From NCBI GenBank assembly GCA_030427825.1, contig JAUICO010000019.1, positions 1 through 53,723 on the forward strand: a stretch of 53,723 nt of DNA. The letters run 5' to 3'. Each line of letters starts with the position of its first letter. The first letter of the stretch is position 1. Shown piece after piece: positions 24,545 to 33,862 of this stretch. The position numbers were made by a program, and so were the translations under genes. Source of the stretch: a bacterium. GTDB taxonomy: Bacteria; Myxococcota_A; Bradymonadia; REDH01. The notes beneath the pieces are model-generated. The model did no database searches. It was not told the origin of the DNA and worked only from the letters and a program-made list of their open reading frames with translations.

Positions 24545-24665
24545 GAATTTTGCATTTTCGCGCCCTGCGACATCCCCACCCGGCGCTCCATGACCTGGCT
24601 GCACCTCCTGGGATCTGTGGCCTAAGTGGCCGGGGTGACGATGAGTTTCAGGCGCCGATCGTCAC

Positions 24666-24703
24666 AGATATCGAAAGATATCTTCAGCTTTTGCGGTGAT
24701 ATC
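24666..24703. promoter_or_regulatory. Three helically phased GATATC sites, two in a hairpin
   Basis: The sequence AGATATC-GAAA-GATATCT (24666-24683) is a perfect 7-bp inverted repeat with a GAAA loop. A third GATATC lies at 24698-24703. The three copies start at 24667, 24677 and 24698, spaced 10 and 21 bp, i.e. on one face of the helix. They lie about 120-155 bp before the predicted start of the sigma-54 promoter, the usual place for activator sites. The binding protein is unknown. Confidence 0.5.
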
Positions 24704-24735
24704 TCCAGGGGATCCGCCGCAAGTGTGCGTCTACT

Positions 24736-24759
24736 GGGGACTTATGGGGAGACTTATGG
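24736..24759 (+). repeat. 12-bp tandem repeat upstream of the sigma-54 promoter
   Basis: GGGGACTTATGG (24736-24747) is followed directly by GGAGACTTATGG (24748-24759), differing at one position. The repeat is centred about 75 bp before the predicted sigma-54 start and could be an activator site, but could also be chance duplication. Confidence 0.55.
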
Positions 24760-24794
24760 AAGCGACCCACTAAGTGTCACCGCCCATATCGTCC

Positions 24795-24809
24795 TGGCAC
24801 GGCCCTTGC
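24795..24809 (+). promoter_or_regulatory. Sigma-54 (RpoN) promoter
   Basis: TGGCAC (24795-24800), five bases, and TTGC (24806-24809) match the -24/-12 consensus TGGCAC-N5-TTGC exactly. The predicted start of transcription is near 24821. The only gene downstream in this direction is nrdJ, 412 bp further on, so the promoter either makes a long leader for nrdJ or a separate short RNA. Confidence 0.68.
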
Positions 24810-24917
24810 GATAGCGATACAACCCCTTTGTTATCAACAACTTAGATGTGTTGCGGGTTTTTGCTGCCGCGACGCCCACATTGTTGACACCGGCGAATCG
24901 AATCTGGCAGAAGGGGC

Positions 24918-24964
24918 ACACAACATCTTGTGGTCGACCGACTGGCGGACCCAAAATGTAGAGG
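24918..24964. promoter_or_regulatory. Pair of NrdR boxes
   Basis: Box 1, ACACAACATCTTGTGG (24918-24933), matches 13 of 16 positions of the NrdR consensus acaCwAtATaTwGtgt; box 2, ACCCAAAATGTAGAGG (24949-24964), matches 11. All six strongly conserved positions are kept in both. They start 31 bp apart, the three-turn spacing known for NrdR operators. NrdR represses ribonucleotide reductase genes when dATP is plentiful, which fits nrdJ downstream. Confidence 0.65.
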
Positions 24965-25232
24965 CCCTGCGCTTCATGCAATGACAGCGTTCACAGCCCA
25001 CCGGGCGGTGAAAAACAGGACCGAAAGGCGGGATGGATGAGAGCGATGGAAGTGTCTTCCACGCTCAAGAGAGTGGTGTCTGCGAAACGCTCCCAGAGAG
25101 CCGGCGACATCCAGGAGAGTGAGTTACCGACCTCGACCACGGCGGGCTCACGACGTGCGACATCCACCGCTCAATTTATGAGTTTCATCAGTTATCAGAG
25201 CCTTACAAAACAGAAGCGCAGCAGGGGGAATA

Positions 25233-28200
25233 ATGAAGGTAGAGCGTAGGTACACAACAGCGGGCGAGTCTCCGTGGGCGCACTTCAAGTTTGTCGAAAG
25301 AGAGAGCGAGATCCGCGACCCGGACGGTGGGCTCGTGTTTCGCTGCCCCAACGTCACAGTCCCGGAAGGCTGGTCGCAGGTTGCAACCGACGTGCTTGCC
25401 CAGAAGTACTTTCGCAAAGCCGGAATTCCCGCGGCACTTCGCACGGTAGAAGACGACGACGCGCCGGAGTGGCTCCGTCGCTCGGAGGCCGACGAAGACG
25501 CCCTGGCCGCCCTTCCCGAGGACCAGCGCTACGGAATGGAGACGGACTCGCGTCAGGTCTTCCGACGCCTTGCCGGCTGCTGGACCTGGTGGGGTTTTCA
25601 CCACAACTACTTCGACAGCGAAGACGACGCGCACGCCTTCTTCGACGAAATGCAGTTCATGCTCGCAGCTCAGATGGCTGCGCCGAACTCCCCCCAGTGG
25701 TTCAACAGCGGCCTGAACTGGGCCTACGGTATCTCGGGGCCCGCACAGGGCCACCGATACGTCGACCCGACCAGCGGTGAGCTGCGCGAGAGCGAAGACG
25801 CTTACACCCACCCGCAGCCTCACGCGTGCTTCATCCAGAGCGTCTCTGACGACCTGGTGAAAGATGGCGGCATCATGGATCTGTGGACCCGTGAGGCGCG
25901 CCTCTTCAAGTACGGCAGCGGCACCGGCTCCAACTTCTCGAACATTCGCGCAGAGGGCGAACCCCTCTCCGGCGGAGGCACCTCGAGCGGTCTGATGAGC
26001 TTCCTCGCCATCGGAGACCGCGCTGCCGGGGCAATCAAGTCCGGCGGTACGACCCGACGCGCTGCCAAGATGGTGTGCATCGATCTCGACCACCCGGACG
26101 TCGTCGACTTCATCGACTGGAAAGTCATCGAGGAGCAGAAGGTCGCAGCGCTGGTCGCGGGTTCGAAGAGCATCGAATCGGCGCTGCAGGGAATCTTCGA
26201 GGCGGTCGCCGGTGATGAAGACGACGAGAGTCGATTCGACGCGAGAGAGAACCTCGACCTGGCCGCTGCTGTGCGGCACGCAATGAAGGTCGGCACGCCG
26301 TCAAACTACATCGTACGCGTGCTGCAGCTCGCCCAGCAGGGATACACCGGGCTCGAGTTCGACACCTACGATACCGGCTGGCAGTCGGCGGCGTACCGAA
26401 CTGTCGGCGGGCAGAACTCGAACAACAGCGTCCGTGTGCCCGCTCGCTTCTTCAATGCCCTCGACGCAGGCGAAGACTGGCACCTCACCCGTCGCACGGA
26501 CGGCAAACCGCACCGCACGCTCAAAGCGAGCGCGATGTGGGACAAGATCGCTTTCAGCGCATGGTCGTGTGCGGATCCCGGTCTGCAGTACGACTCCACG
26601 ATCAACGAATGGCACACCTGCCCTGAAGACGGTCGTATCAACGCATCGAACCCGTGCTCGGAGTACATGTTCCTGGACGACACCGCGTGCAACCTTGCCA
26701 GCCTCAACCTGGTGAAGTTCCACACGGCCGACGGCTTCGACATTGACTCCTTCCGTCACGCCGCACGCCTGTGGACCGTTGTCCTCGAAGTCAGCGTGCT
26801 CATGGCGCAGTTCCCCAGCGCGCGCATTGCCGAGCTTTCCTACGAGTTCCGCACCCTCGGCCTGGGATACGCGAACATCGGCGCCCTGCTGATGATCAAC
26901 GGCATCGCCTACGACAGCCCCGAAGCCATGGCATGGACCGGAGCCATCACCGCCATCATGTGCGGCGAAAGCTACGCTACAAGTGCCCGCATGGCCTCCG
27001 AACTGGGCCCATTCCGCGGCTACGCACGCAACGCAGAGCACATGTTGCGTGTCATTCGCAATCACCGACGCGCCGCATGGGCCGCTCCCCGTGACGAGTA
27101 CGAAGGCCTCAGCGTTCTGCCCGTACCGATCGACGCGCAGAACTGCCCGGCTGACATGCTGCGCGCTGCCCGCGACGCCTGGGACAGCGCCCTCGAGCTC
27201 GGTGAGGCGCACGGCTATCGCAACGCCCAGGTGACCGTCATCGCCCCCACCGGCACCATCGGGCTGGTCATGGATTGTGACACCACCGGCATCGAGCCCG
27301 ACTTCGCCCTGGTGAAGTTCAAGAAGCTCGCGGGCGGCGGTTATCTCAAGATCATCAACCAGAGCGTGCCCGGCGCACTCAAGAACCTCGGCTACAAAGA
27401 CAACGAGATTGACGACATCGTCCGCTACGCCTGCGGCTCAAAGTCCCTGGCGGACGCCCCCTTCATCAATCACGAGACCCTGCGGGCGAAGGGATTCACC
27501 GACGAGGCGCTCGAGCGCGTCGAAGAGAAGCTCGGCGCGGCCTTCGAAATCGGCTTCGTCTTCAATCAGTTCACCCTCGGCGTCGACTTCTGCAAAGACA
27601 CCCTCGGTTTCACCGAGCGCGAGCTGAATGACCCGTCGTTCAACATGCTCGACTCCCTCGGTTTCTCGAACGAGCAGGTGCGCGCAGCGAACAACTACTG
27701 CTGCGGTACGATGACGGTCGAGGGCGCGCCCTGGCTCAAGGACGAGCACCTGCCGGTCTTTGACTGCGCGACCACCTGCGGCGCGCTGGGCAGGCGATAC
27801 ATCCCCTTCCTCGCTCACGCCCGAATCATGGCCGCGGCGCAGCCTTTCATCAGCGGCGCCATCTCGAAGACCATCAACATGCCGAACGACGCGACCGTCG
27901 AAGACGTCAAGACGGTATACCGTCGGTCATGGGAGCTGATGCTGAAAGCAATCGCTCTGTACCGGGATTCGTCGAAGCTCTCGCAGCCGCTCAACACGGT
28001 CTCGGACCGCGAAGACGCGATCTCGATCGCGATGTCGCTGAACGTAGAAGAAGACGAGCCGACGGCGCCCACTCCAGAGCCGCGTGCCCCCGAGGTCGAA
28101 GTCGCCGAACGTATCGTCACGCGCTTCATCAGCGAGCGACGCAGGCTCCCGAACCGCCGCGGCGGCTACACGCAGAAGGCGCAGATCGGCAACCACAAGA

Positions 28201-28919
28201 TCTACCTTCGCACCGGCGAGTACGAAGATGGCTCCCTCGGTGAGATCTTCATCGATATGCACCGTGAAGGCGCAGCGTTCAGAAGTCTGCTCAACTGCTT
28301 CGCCATCGCGATTTCCCTGGGACTGCAACACGGCGTGCCCCTCGAAGAGTTCTGTGACGCATTTGTGTTCACGCGCTTTGAGCCGAACGGCATGGTGCAG
28401 GGACACGACAACGTGAAGATGGCGAACTCCGTCATCGACTACATCTTCCGTGAGCTGGGACTCTCGTACCTGGGTCGAGACGAGGTTGTTCAGGTCAAGC
28501 CGAGCACGGTGTCGCCCACGGCAATGCACGGCGAAGAGTCCGGCAGTCAGGAGGTGGTCGAGTTCACCGCACAGCGTGGCAGCCACGGTCGACGTGCGGA
28601 CACGTACAGCGGTCGCGGCCTGCACTTCGGCAGCGGCGCTCATCAGTCCGTCGCTTCGAAGCCGGCTGAGAAAAGCGACAAGGCCCCGAGCGCGGCGCCT
28701 CACAAGCAGGTCCCGGTCGGGCTCCTCGCAGCGAAGAGCCCGGCGAAAGCACCTGCGGCGTCGGTCGCCGTAGCCGCCGGCAAGAGTATGGCGATGTTGC
28801 AGGCCCGCCAGTCGGGCTTCGAAGGCGACCCGTGCACAGAGTGCGGCAACTTCACTCTGGTCCGCAACGGCTCGTGCATGAAGTGCAACACATGCGGGTC
28901 AACGACCGGCTGTTCCTGA
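25233..28919 (+). CDS. nrdJ: Adenosylcobalamin-dependent (class II) ribonucleotide reductase
   Basis: The 1228-residue enzyme makes deoxyribonucleotides with a B12-generated radical and needs no oxygen-dependent partner. The active-site loop is NASNPCSEY: Asn473, thiyl-radical Cys475 and Glu477. Other family signatures are [32 protein letters not shown] and [15 protein letters not shown]. Residues about 960-1080 form the TSCPD domain ([38 protein letters not shown]). The C-terminus has the redox/zinc cysteines [16 protein letters not shown] and TGCS. The start follows AGGGGGAATA. Upstream lie a pair of NrdR boxes and a sigma-54 promoter; a Rho-independent terminator follows. Confidence 0.96.
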   Translation: MKVERRYTTAGESPWAHFKFVERESEIRDPDGGLVFRCPNVTVPEGWSQVATDVLAQKYFRKAGIPAALRTVEDDDAPEWLRRSEADEDALAALPEDQRYGMETDSRQVFRRLAGCWTWWGFHHNYFDSEDDAHAFFDEMQFMLAAQMAAPNSPQWFNSGLNWAYGISGPAQGHRYVDPTSGELRESEDAYTHPQPHACFIQSVSDDLVKDGGIMDLWTREARLFKYGSGTGSNFSNIRAEGEPLSGGGTSSGLMSFLAIGDRAAGAIKSGGTTRRAAKMVCIDLDHPDVVDFIDWKVIEEQKVAALVAGSKSIESALQGIFEAVAGDEDDESRFDARENLDLAAAVRHAMKVGTPSNYIVRVLQLAQQGYTGLEFDTYDTGWQSAAYRTVGGQNSNNSVRVPARFFNALDAGEDWHLTRRTDGKPHRTLKASAMWDKIAFSAWSCADPGLQYDSTINEWHTCPEDGRINASNPCSEYMFLDDTACNLASLNLVKFHTADGFDIDSFRHAARLWTVVLEVSVLMAQFPSARIAELSYEFRTLGLGYANIGALLMINGIAYDSPEAMAWTGAITAIMCGESYATSARMASELGPFRGYARNAEHMLRVIRNHRRAAWAAPRDEYEGLSVLPVPIDAQNCPADMLRAARDAWDSALELGEAHGYRNAQVTVIAPTGTIGLVMDCDTTGIEPDFALVKFKKLAGGGYLKIINQSVPGALKNLGYKDNEIDDIVRYACGSKSLADAPFINHETLRAKGFTDEALERVEEKLGAAFEIGFVFNQFTLGVDFCKDTLGFTERELNDPSFNMLDSLGFSNEQVRAANNYCCGTMTVEGAPWLKDEHLPVFDCATTCGALGRRYIPFLAHARIMAAAQPFISGAISKTINMPNDATVEDVKTVYRRSWELMLKAIALYRDSSKLSQPLNTVSDREDAISIAMSLNVEEDEPTAPTPEPRAPEVEVAERIVTRFISERRRLPNRRGGYTQKAQIGNHKIYLRTGEYEDGSLGEIFIDMHREGAAFRSLLNCFAIAISLGLQHGVPLEEFCDAFVFTRFEPNGMVQGHDNVKMANSVIDYIFRELGLSYLGRDEVVQVKPSTVSPTAMHGEESGSQEVVEFTAQRGSHGRRADTYSGRGLHFGSGAHQSVASKPAEKSDKAPSAAPHKQVPVGLLAAKSPAKAPAASVAVAAGKSMAMLQARQSGFEGDPCTECGNFTLVRNGSCMKCNTCGSTTGCS

Positions 28920-28946
28920 GCAGACGCACGCACGCGCAGCTCCGGA

Positions 28947-28972
28947 GCACGCCTCCGCAGCACGCCTCCGCA
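28947..28972. repeat. 13-bp tandem repeat after nrdJ
   Basis: GCACGCCTCCGCA occurs twice in a row (28947-28959, 28960-28972), followed by a further partial copy GCACG. It lies just before the terminator between nrdJ and the convergent kinase gene, and has no evident role. Confidence 0.7.
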
Positions 28973-28983
28973 GCACGGACTCA

Positions 28984-29021
28984 CCGGGTGTCCACGGTCC
29001 ACAGACCGTGCGCCCGGTTTT
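28984..29021 (+). terminator. Rho-independent terminator of nrdJ
   Basis: An outer stem CCGGG/CCCGG (28984-28988 with 29013-29017) encloses an inner stem CACGGT/ACCGTG (28993-28998 with 29005-29010, loop CCACAG), followed at once by TTTT (29018-29021). It lies 65 bp after the nrdJ stop and just before the convergent kinase stop. Confidence 0.75.
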
Positions 29022-29024
29022 CGC

Positions 29025-30476
29025 TTATTGCGTCAGAATGTAGATGAGCGCTGCGGCGGCTGCGACTAAAACCACCGCGACAGCAGCAAAGACGCCCTTT
29101 CGGGACGCGCCTTCGACCTCGTTCGCCGCGTCCGATGCGGCAGGTACCTGAGGCGGCACCTCAGTCAAGTCAGCCGCTGCTCCCGGTACGGAAGGTTGCT
29201 GCGGCGATGGTTCCAGCGGACTCGGCGTTCCGTCGCCGGCCTCGAAACCCGCAGGCGTCGCGGACTCTTCGCCCTGCGCCTTCGGACGTGGATCCCGATC
29301 CGGGATCGCCTCCAGCTGTGCGGTCAACCCGGGTCCGGTCGCGACGAAATCCACCCCCTCAGGTTTAGAGTCGAGACCCAGCCCGTCGAAGTCGCCTTCG
29401 TCAAAGAGTCCCCAATCTCGAGGATCCTCAAAGGAGCTCGCGCCACCGGCGGTGGGCGTGTGCCCGGCCCCCCCGTGCTCGCCGCTGTGATCGATAGAGA
29501 AGAATCGCCCGATCTCACTCTCAATGAGTCGCTCAGCGAATTGGTCGCTGTACTCGGCGGCGCTCACGATCGGGACATCGGCCGTGTCGTCGCTGAGGAG
29601 CGAGTGCAGGTCATAGGACGAAGCTGCAATCCCCGCAGACATTCGGAATCGCGAGATCGCCTGGCCGAATTCGCGGGCGCTGGGCCAACGTCGGCTCACG
29701 TCCTTTTCGAGGGCCCGCAGCAACACCGCCTCAAGGGCCTCGGGTACATCGGCGTACTCCCGCAGCGGCGGAATCCTGCCTGCGCGCACAAGATCGAGCA
29801 CGGCCAGATCGTTGGGAGCATCGAAGAGGCGACGTCCCGCGAGCATCTCCCAGAAGCAGATACCGGCGGCATAGATGTCGGCGCGGTGGTCGATCTCTCC
29901 GCCAAGGGCGGCCTCCGGCGACAGGTAGGCGAACTTGCCTTTGACCACGCCGGGGTCGGTAGTCTCTATCTGGCCCGCCGCGCGCGCCAGACCAAAGTCC
30001 GTGATCTTCACCTCACCCTGCTTGCTCAGCATGATGTTTGGCGGGCTCACGTCGCGATGCACAATATTGAGCGGCTGTCCGTCCGGGCCCTTGCGCCGGT
30101 GCGCATACGCCAGGCCTTTGCAGACCTCTTCGATGATGAAGCAGGCGATCGAGAGCGGAAGGCGGCGGGATGACATCAGCCGCTTCAGGTTTGTACCTTC
30201 AATGTACTCCATCACGATGAAGTACGAGGTGCCGGACTTACCCACGTCGTTTACGGCGACAATGTTCGCGTGGCTCAGGTGCAGCGAGAGTCTCGCCTCA
30301 TCCAGGAACATGTTGGCGAAGCGGGTGTTCTCGACCAGATGCGGGAGAACGCGCTTGATCGCGACGGGCTTGTCGAAGCCCTCGAGACCGGACGACTTGC
30401 CGAGAAACACTTCGGCCATGCCGCCCGCGTCAAGACGTCGGACAATCTCGTACCTGGGTTTCTGTCGCGTTCCCAT
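29025..30476 (-). CDS. Membrane-anchored Ser/Thr protein kinase
   Basis: The 483-residue protein has a complete Hanks-type kinase domain at about residues 9-270: glycine loop LDAGGMAEVFLGK, Lys41 (PVAIKRV), HRDVSPPN with Asp142 and Asn147, DFG at 160-162, SPEA and the DIYAAGICFWEML motif. It should be an active kinase. A long Pro/Glu/Asp-rich linker (about 300-450) leads to a membrane helix at the very C-terminus (GVFAAVAVVLVAAAAALIYIL), so the kinase is a tail-anchored cytoplasmic domain without an outside sensor. It lies 229 bp downstream of the cyclase gene on the same strand. Upstream on the minus strand is CTATAGTG (30606-30599), the same -10-like string as before the cyclase gene. Confidence 0.93.
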   Translation of the reverse strand: MGTRQKPRYEIVRRLDAGGMAEVFLGKSSGLEGFDKPVAIKRVLPHLVENTRFANMFLDEARLSLHLSHANIVAVNDVGKSGTSYFIVMEYIEGTNLKRLMSSRRLPLSIACFIIEEVCKGLAYAHRRKGPDGQPLNIVHRDVSPPNIMLSKQGEVKITDFGLARAAGQIETTDPGVVKGKFAYLSPEAALGGEIDHRADIYAAGICFWEMLAGRRLFDAPNDLAVLDLVRAGRIPPLREYADVPEALEAVLLRALEKDVSRRWPSAREFGQAISRFRMSAGIAASSYDLHSLLSDDTADVPIVSAAEYSDQFAERLIESEIGRFFSIDHSGEHGGAGHTPTAGGASSFEDPRDWGLFDEGDFDGLGLDSKPEGVDFVATGPGLTAQLEAIPDRDPRPKAQGEESATPAGFEAGDGTPSPLEPSPQQPSVPGAAADLTEVPPQVPAASDAANEVEGASRKGVFAAVAVVLVAAAAALIYILTQ

Positions 30477-30705
30477 CTTGTCGATGCGCCGAGGAGCAGG
30501 GTCACATACACCGAGCTACAGCGCAGCGGCTGCCGCCGGCGTGTAACATCCCACATCGAAGTGGCGGGCTACCGCCGCACATCCTCAATGCTGAGCCGCA
30601 CTATAGGATATCGCACACCCGTGCACCAGCGTGGCTGCGTCTGGCGAGACGGTGCGCGGGTGCCCTTCGATGCACGGATGCGGGTCATCGGTTCAAGCGC
30701 CCGAC

Positions 30706-32280
30706 TCAGGCGTCTCTGATTCCGTTGACGCGGAAGATATCGACCGATGTCGACTTCCCCTTCAGCTCCTGGGGCGGGAGTTGCTCAACGATTACCCTGC
30801 CCCCGCAGCGATCAAGAAGCTCCCGGCTCACCAGGATCTCGTTTGCCGGCGCCGCCGAGCACAGGCGCGCGGCGACGTTCACCGGGTCTCCGATGACGGT
30901 GTAATCCATCGCCTGACTGGAGCCCATGTACCCGGCGACCAGTTCACCGGAGTTGATCCCCACACCGACAAGCACCGGCCGCAGACCGTGATCCGCCCGC
31001 TCCCTGTTGAAGTCCAGCAGCGCGGCCTGCATCTCCAGTGCGGCGTTGACCGCGTCCATCGCGTGTGTGGGCGTGTCGATGTGAGCACCCCACACCGCCA
31101 TGATTTCGTCACCAATGAACTTGTCGAGCATGCCGCCGTGGCGGAAGACGATCTCGACCATCCGCTCGAAATACTCATTGAGCAGATCGACGACGAGGGG
31201 AGCCGGCTCCCGCTCACTGAGAGCAGTGAAGCCGCGAATGTCAGCGAAGAGCACGGTGGCGTCTCGCAGCTCGCCGCCGCGTTCGAGCTCGGCGTCACCG
31301 CGCATCACCGCATCGACGACTTCCGCCGGCAGGAGACGCCCCAGGCGCTCTCTCGCCAGCGCCTGCTGCTCACGAGCCCGCACCATGCGGGAGTAGTTGA
31401 TGGAGTTCGCCGCCTGCTGCGCAAACCCGGTCAGCAGTTGCAGGTCTTTCTCGGTGAACACATCCGCTGTGAACTGCGTGTCCAGGTGGATGACTCCGAG
31501 CAGATCGTTGTCGGCCATCAGCGGTACGCTCATCGTCGCGCGGATGCCTTCGAGCATGATCGAGTGAGCGCCGGAGAAACGAGAGTCCATCTGCGCGTCG
31601 TTCGACAGCAACGCTGTGCGCTCTTCGACAACCTCGGCGAGGATCGTGCTGGAGATTCGGATGTCTTCGTCCTGGTTGCCGTGCTTCGTAAGCACGGCGG
31701 TGTTGTCCAACTCACCGGTATCCTCGTTCATCAGCAGGATCACGCCGCGGTCGGCGTTGAAGACCTGGAGCGCGTGTTCAAGGATGCGGTTCAGGAGGGT
31801 CTCAATGTCGAACTCAGTCGAGATCACCTGGCTGAGCTCGTTGGCAACCCGAAGCTTCTCGTAGTCGCGCCGCAGCACCGCCATGTCGTCGATGACGTCT
31901 GCCTTGTCGAAGCGGTGGGTGCCGGTCTCTTTCAAACGGCTGCGAATCGCGCTTTCCTGGCCGGTGTCCAGGATGGTGACGCGGCTCATCGTACGGGTGC
32001 GTCCGTCGTTGCGCTCCGGGACCACCGGATCGGCGTGGTACCGGAGTCGCGTGCTGCCCACGCTGACCTCGTCGCCGTCGGCGAGCACGTACTCTCCGGC
32101 AATGCGATGCCCGTTCACGAAGGTTCCGTTTCGGCTGCCGACATCACGGACGACCGTCTCGTTGCCGGCCCGCTCGATCACAGCGTGCTCCTTGGAGACG
32201 ACGCGGTCGAGCACCTGCACATCCTGACCGGGATGACGACCAAGTGTAACCCGCTGAACGACGGCCACCTGTTGGGGCAC
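30706..32280 (-). CDS. FHA-GAF-class III nucleotide cyclase
   Basis: From the GTG at 32280 the protein has 524 residues. The FHA domain (residues about 1-85) has GRHPGQD, SKEH and GSRNGTFVNG, the phosphothreonine-binding set. A GAF domain follows at about 150-305 (NADRGVILLMNEDTGEL), then a helical linker (LARERLGRLLPAEVVDAV) and a class III cyclase domain at about 330-515. Metal sites (VLFADIRGF, KFIGDEIMAVWG) and the NVAAR catalytic pair are intact, so it should make cAMP or cGMP. An FHA domain suggests recruitment to a phosphorylated partner, and a Ser/Thr kinase gene is next. The start is doubtful: the GTG has no ribosome site, while in-frame CTG codons upstream do. Confidence 0.9.
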   Translation of the reverse strand: MPQQVAVVQRVTLGRHPGQDVQVLDRVVSKEHAVIERAGNETVVRDVGSRNGTFVNGHRIAGEYVLADGDEVSVGSTRLRYHADPVVPERNDGRTRTMSRVTILDTGQESAIRSRLKETGTHRFDKADVIDDMAVLRRDYEKLRVANELSQVISTEFDIETLLNRILEHALQVFNADRGVILLMNEDTGELDNTAVLTKHGNQDEDIRISSTILAEVVEERTALLSNDAQMDSRFSGAHSIMLEGIRATMSVPLMADNDLLGVIHLDTQFTADVFTEKDLQLLTGFAQQAANSINYSRMVRAREQQALARERLGRLLPAEVVDAVMRGDAELERGGELRDATVLFADIRGFTALSEREPAPLVVDLLNEYFERMVEIVFRHGGMLDKFIGDEIMAVWGAHIDTPTHAMDAVNAALEMQAALLDFNRERADHGLRPVLVGVGINSGELVAGYMGSSQAMDYTVIGDPVNVAARLCSAAPANEILVSRELLDRCGGRVIVEQLPPQELKGKSTSVDIFRVNGIRDA

Positions 32281-32363
32281 ACCGGCGGCGTCTATCCATT
32301 TCAGATGAGCCAGCTTCCTACCTCTCTGCGATTGACTCTCGTGTTCCTGCGTCGCGCTGCTAC

Positions 32364-32392
32364 ACTATAGCCCGCGCGGGGCACGCATACAA
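32364..32392 (-). promoter_or_regulatory. Candidate promoter of the cyclase gene
   Basis: On the minus strand TTGTAT (32392-32387) and TATAGT (32369-32364) are 17 bp apart. The -10 matches five of six positions. Transcription would start near 32357, only about 45 bases before the candidate CTG start at 32313. Confidence 0.42.
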
Positions 32393-32561
32393 CGGACCAG
32401 GCGTGCCGCGGCGCTTGACGAAAAGCCGCGCGGCGGCGACACGGCGCAGGAATTCGGCGCACGGTGAAATGAAGGCGCCGCAATTTCGCTTAGGTATGCA
32501 CACGCCGCACTTCGTGACATCGTCCACGACGCAGATGATGACACCGCTCCGATGCAGGTGA

Positions 32562-33617
32562 ATGGAGACATTCTTCAAGAAATACTTCTGGCTCTTTGAG
32601 GTCGCGATCGTCGTTGTCGCCGCGCTTCTTGTCGCCCTCGGCGTCAGCCGCCTCGTGGGCGCAGGCGTCGCGAAGTACACGATCGCGGTCCCCGAAGGCG
32701 CACCGGAGCCGCCCACAGCCGTTGCCTCCGGTACCGACGCACCACCCAGAATCGCCACGGGCGTGTTTCCGGTCCCCGAACCGGAGATTCCGGTCGACCC
32801 CTGTGCGGAGGTAACCTGCGAAGAGGGACAGCGATGCAATTCGCTGACCGGAGAGTGCGAAATCGTCGAAGACGAGGCTGCGGCCGAAGAAGTCGGCGAC
32901 GGAACGCCCTGCCCGGCATCAGACATCGCGATGAATCTGGTCGGCACGATGGTCTCAGACCATCCGGACTGGTCGATCGCGATTCTGCACAATCCATCGA
33001 CCGACAAGACTGAGTTCGTCCGTACCGGTGCACAGATTCTCGCTCAGGCAGATGTCACTCGCATCGAGCGAAACCGAGTGTTCCTGAATCGCAACGGCAA
33101 CACCGAGTGTCTGCGTCCCGGGGGCGCCGATGCCGCGACGGCGGCCGCCACACGAGCCCGACCGGCTGCACGAGCCGCCGCTCGACGTCCTGCGCGACCA
33201 CAACCCGTGGCGCAATCCGCTGCGCCGGCCGCTGCCGCACCCGCACAGCAGACGATTCAGCAGCGCATCCGTACCGGCGTTCGACGCACCGGCGCCGGTG
33301 AGTACTCGATCAACCGGGAAACCCTTACAGAAGTCCTGCGGGACCCCGCTGCGATGCGTGACCAGCAGCCACAGGTCAGTCCATTCTTCGAGGACAGCCA
33401 GGCCGCAGGGTACCGCCTCGACGGCATTCGCTCGGGCTCGATGTTCAGTGCGATCGGCATACGCAACGGCGACGTGATTCGCGCCGTGAACGGGCAGACC
33501 GTCGACTCGCCCGCACGAGCGATGCAACTCTATGAGAGCCTCTTGACGCAGGGCCGCGTTGAGCTCGAGGTCCAACGCCAGGGCCGTCGCCAGACCCTCA
33601 CCTACAACATTCAGTAA
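32562..33617 (+). CDS. gspC: T2SS inner-membrane protein GspC
   Basis: The 351-residue protein links the inner-membrane platform to the secretin. A single membrane helix (about 11-33) is followed by a linker, the homology region (about 120-185, MNLVGTMVSDHPDWSIAIL, EFVRTGAQIL, IERNRVFLNRNG) that binds the secretin N0 domain, an Ala/Arg/Pro/Gln-rich linker, and a C-terminal PDZ domain (about 285-351, SMFSAIGIRNGDVIRAVNGQ). Unusually, residues 80-99 carry a short Cys-rich unit (CAEVTCEEGQRCNSLTGEC) like an EGF/follistatin-type knot. The ATG at 32562 follows AGGTGA. A 245-bp gap separates it from gspD, larger than elsewhere in the operon. Confidence 0.9.
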   Translation: METFFKKYFWLFEVAIVVVAALLVALGVSRLVGAGVAKYTIAVPEGAPEPPTAVASGTDAPPRIATGVFPVPEPEIPVDPCAEVTCEEGQRCNSLTGECEIVEDEAAAEEVGDGTPCPASDIAMNLVGTMVSDHPDWSIAILHNPSTDKTEFVRTGAQILAQADVTRIERNRVFLNRNGNTECLRPGGADAATAAATRARPAARAAARRPARPQPVAQSAAPAAAAPAQQTIQQRIRTGVRRTGAGEYSINRETLTEVLRDPAAMRDQQPQVSPFFEDSQAAGYRLDGIRSGSMFSAIGIRNGDVIRAVNGQTVDSPARAMQLYESLLTQGRVELEVQRQGRRQTLTYNIQ

Positions 33618-33862
33618 GTTGGGGAATGCGCGGCGGGATGCTCCGGTTGACCAGATCCCGCACAGTAAACCCGCTGCAGATGTGGGGGTCCGCCGAGCCG
33701 CCCAACGGCCATCGCCTGCGATCAGCGCCCAGCGGGAGTTTCTAAGGGTCGTACCCGGTGCAGATTGATCGCGAGTTTTCCTCAGTCCTGATTGACCCGA
33801 GCAGCAATTCAGGGCACTGCGCATTGCCACAAAACCCCGCACTGACGCCCTTTTGGGATCCG

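Larger units (their letters stand above)
24545..25232. other. Gene-free control region upstream of nrdJ
   Basis: No convincing gene lies in these 688 bp. The region is visibly richer in A+T than its neighbours. From left to right it holds a GATATC hairpin and phased copies (24666-24703), a 12-bp tandem repeat (24736-24759), a sigma-54 promoter (24795-24809), a TTGACA (24884-24889) without a good -10, a pair of NrdR boxes (24918-24964) and a leader of about 265 bp with some inverted repeats before the nrdJ start. I looked for a B12 riboswitch and found none of its conserved boxes. Small open frames at 25033-25122 and 25037-25249 look incidental. Confidence 0.7.

Noticed and set aside
25033..25122. 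29-codon leader-peptide frame (MDESDGSVFHAQ...) and an overlapping 70-codon frame at 25037-25249
   Set aside because: The AAAGG before the ATG is tolerable, but no run of regulatory codons or attenuator hairpin follows, and the longer frame overlaps the nrdJ start. Not enough to call a gene.
24965..25232. Cobalamin riboswitch upstream of the B12-dependent reductase gene
   Set aside because: Expected from function, but none of the conserved B12-box strings was found in the leader; the GGGGGAA before the start is the ribosome site.
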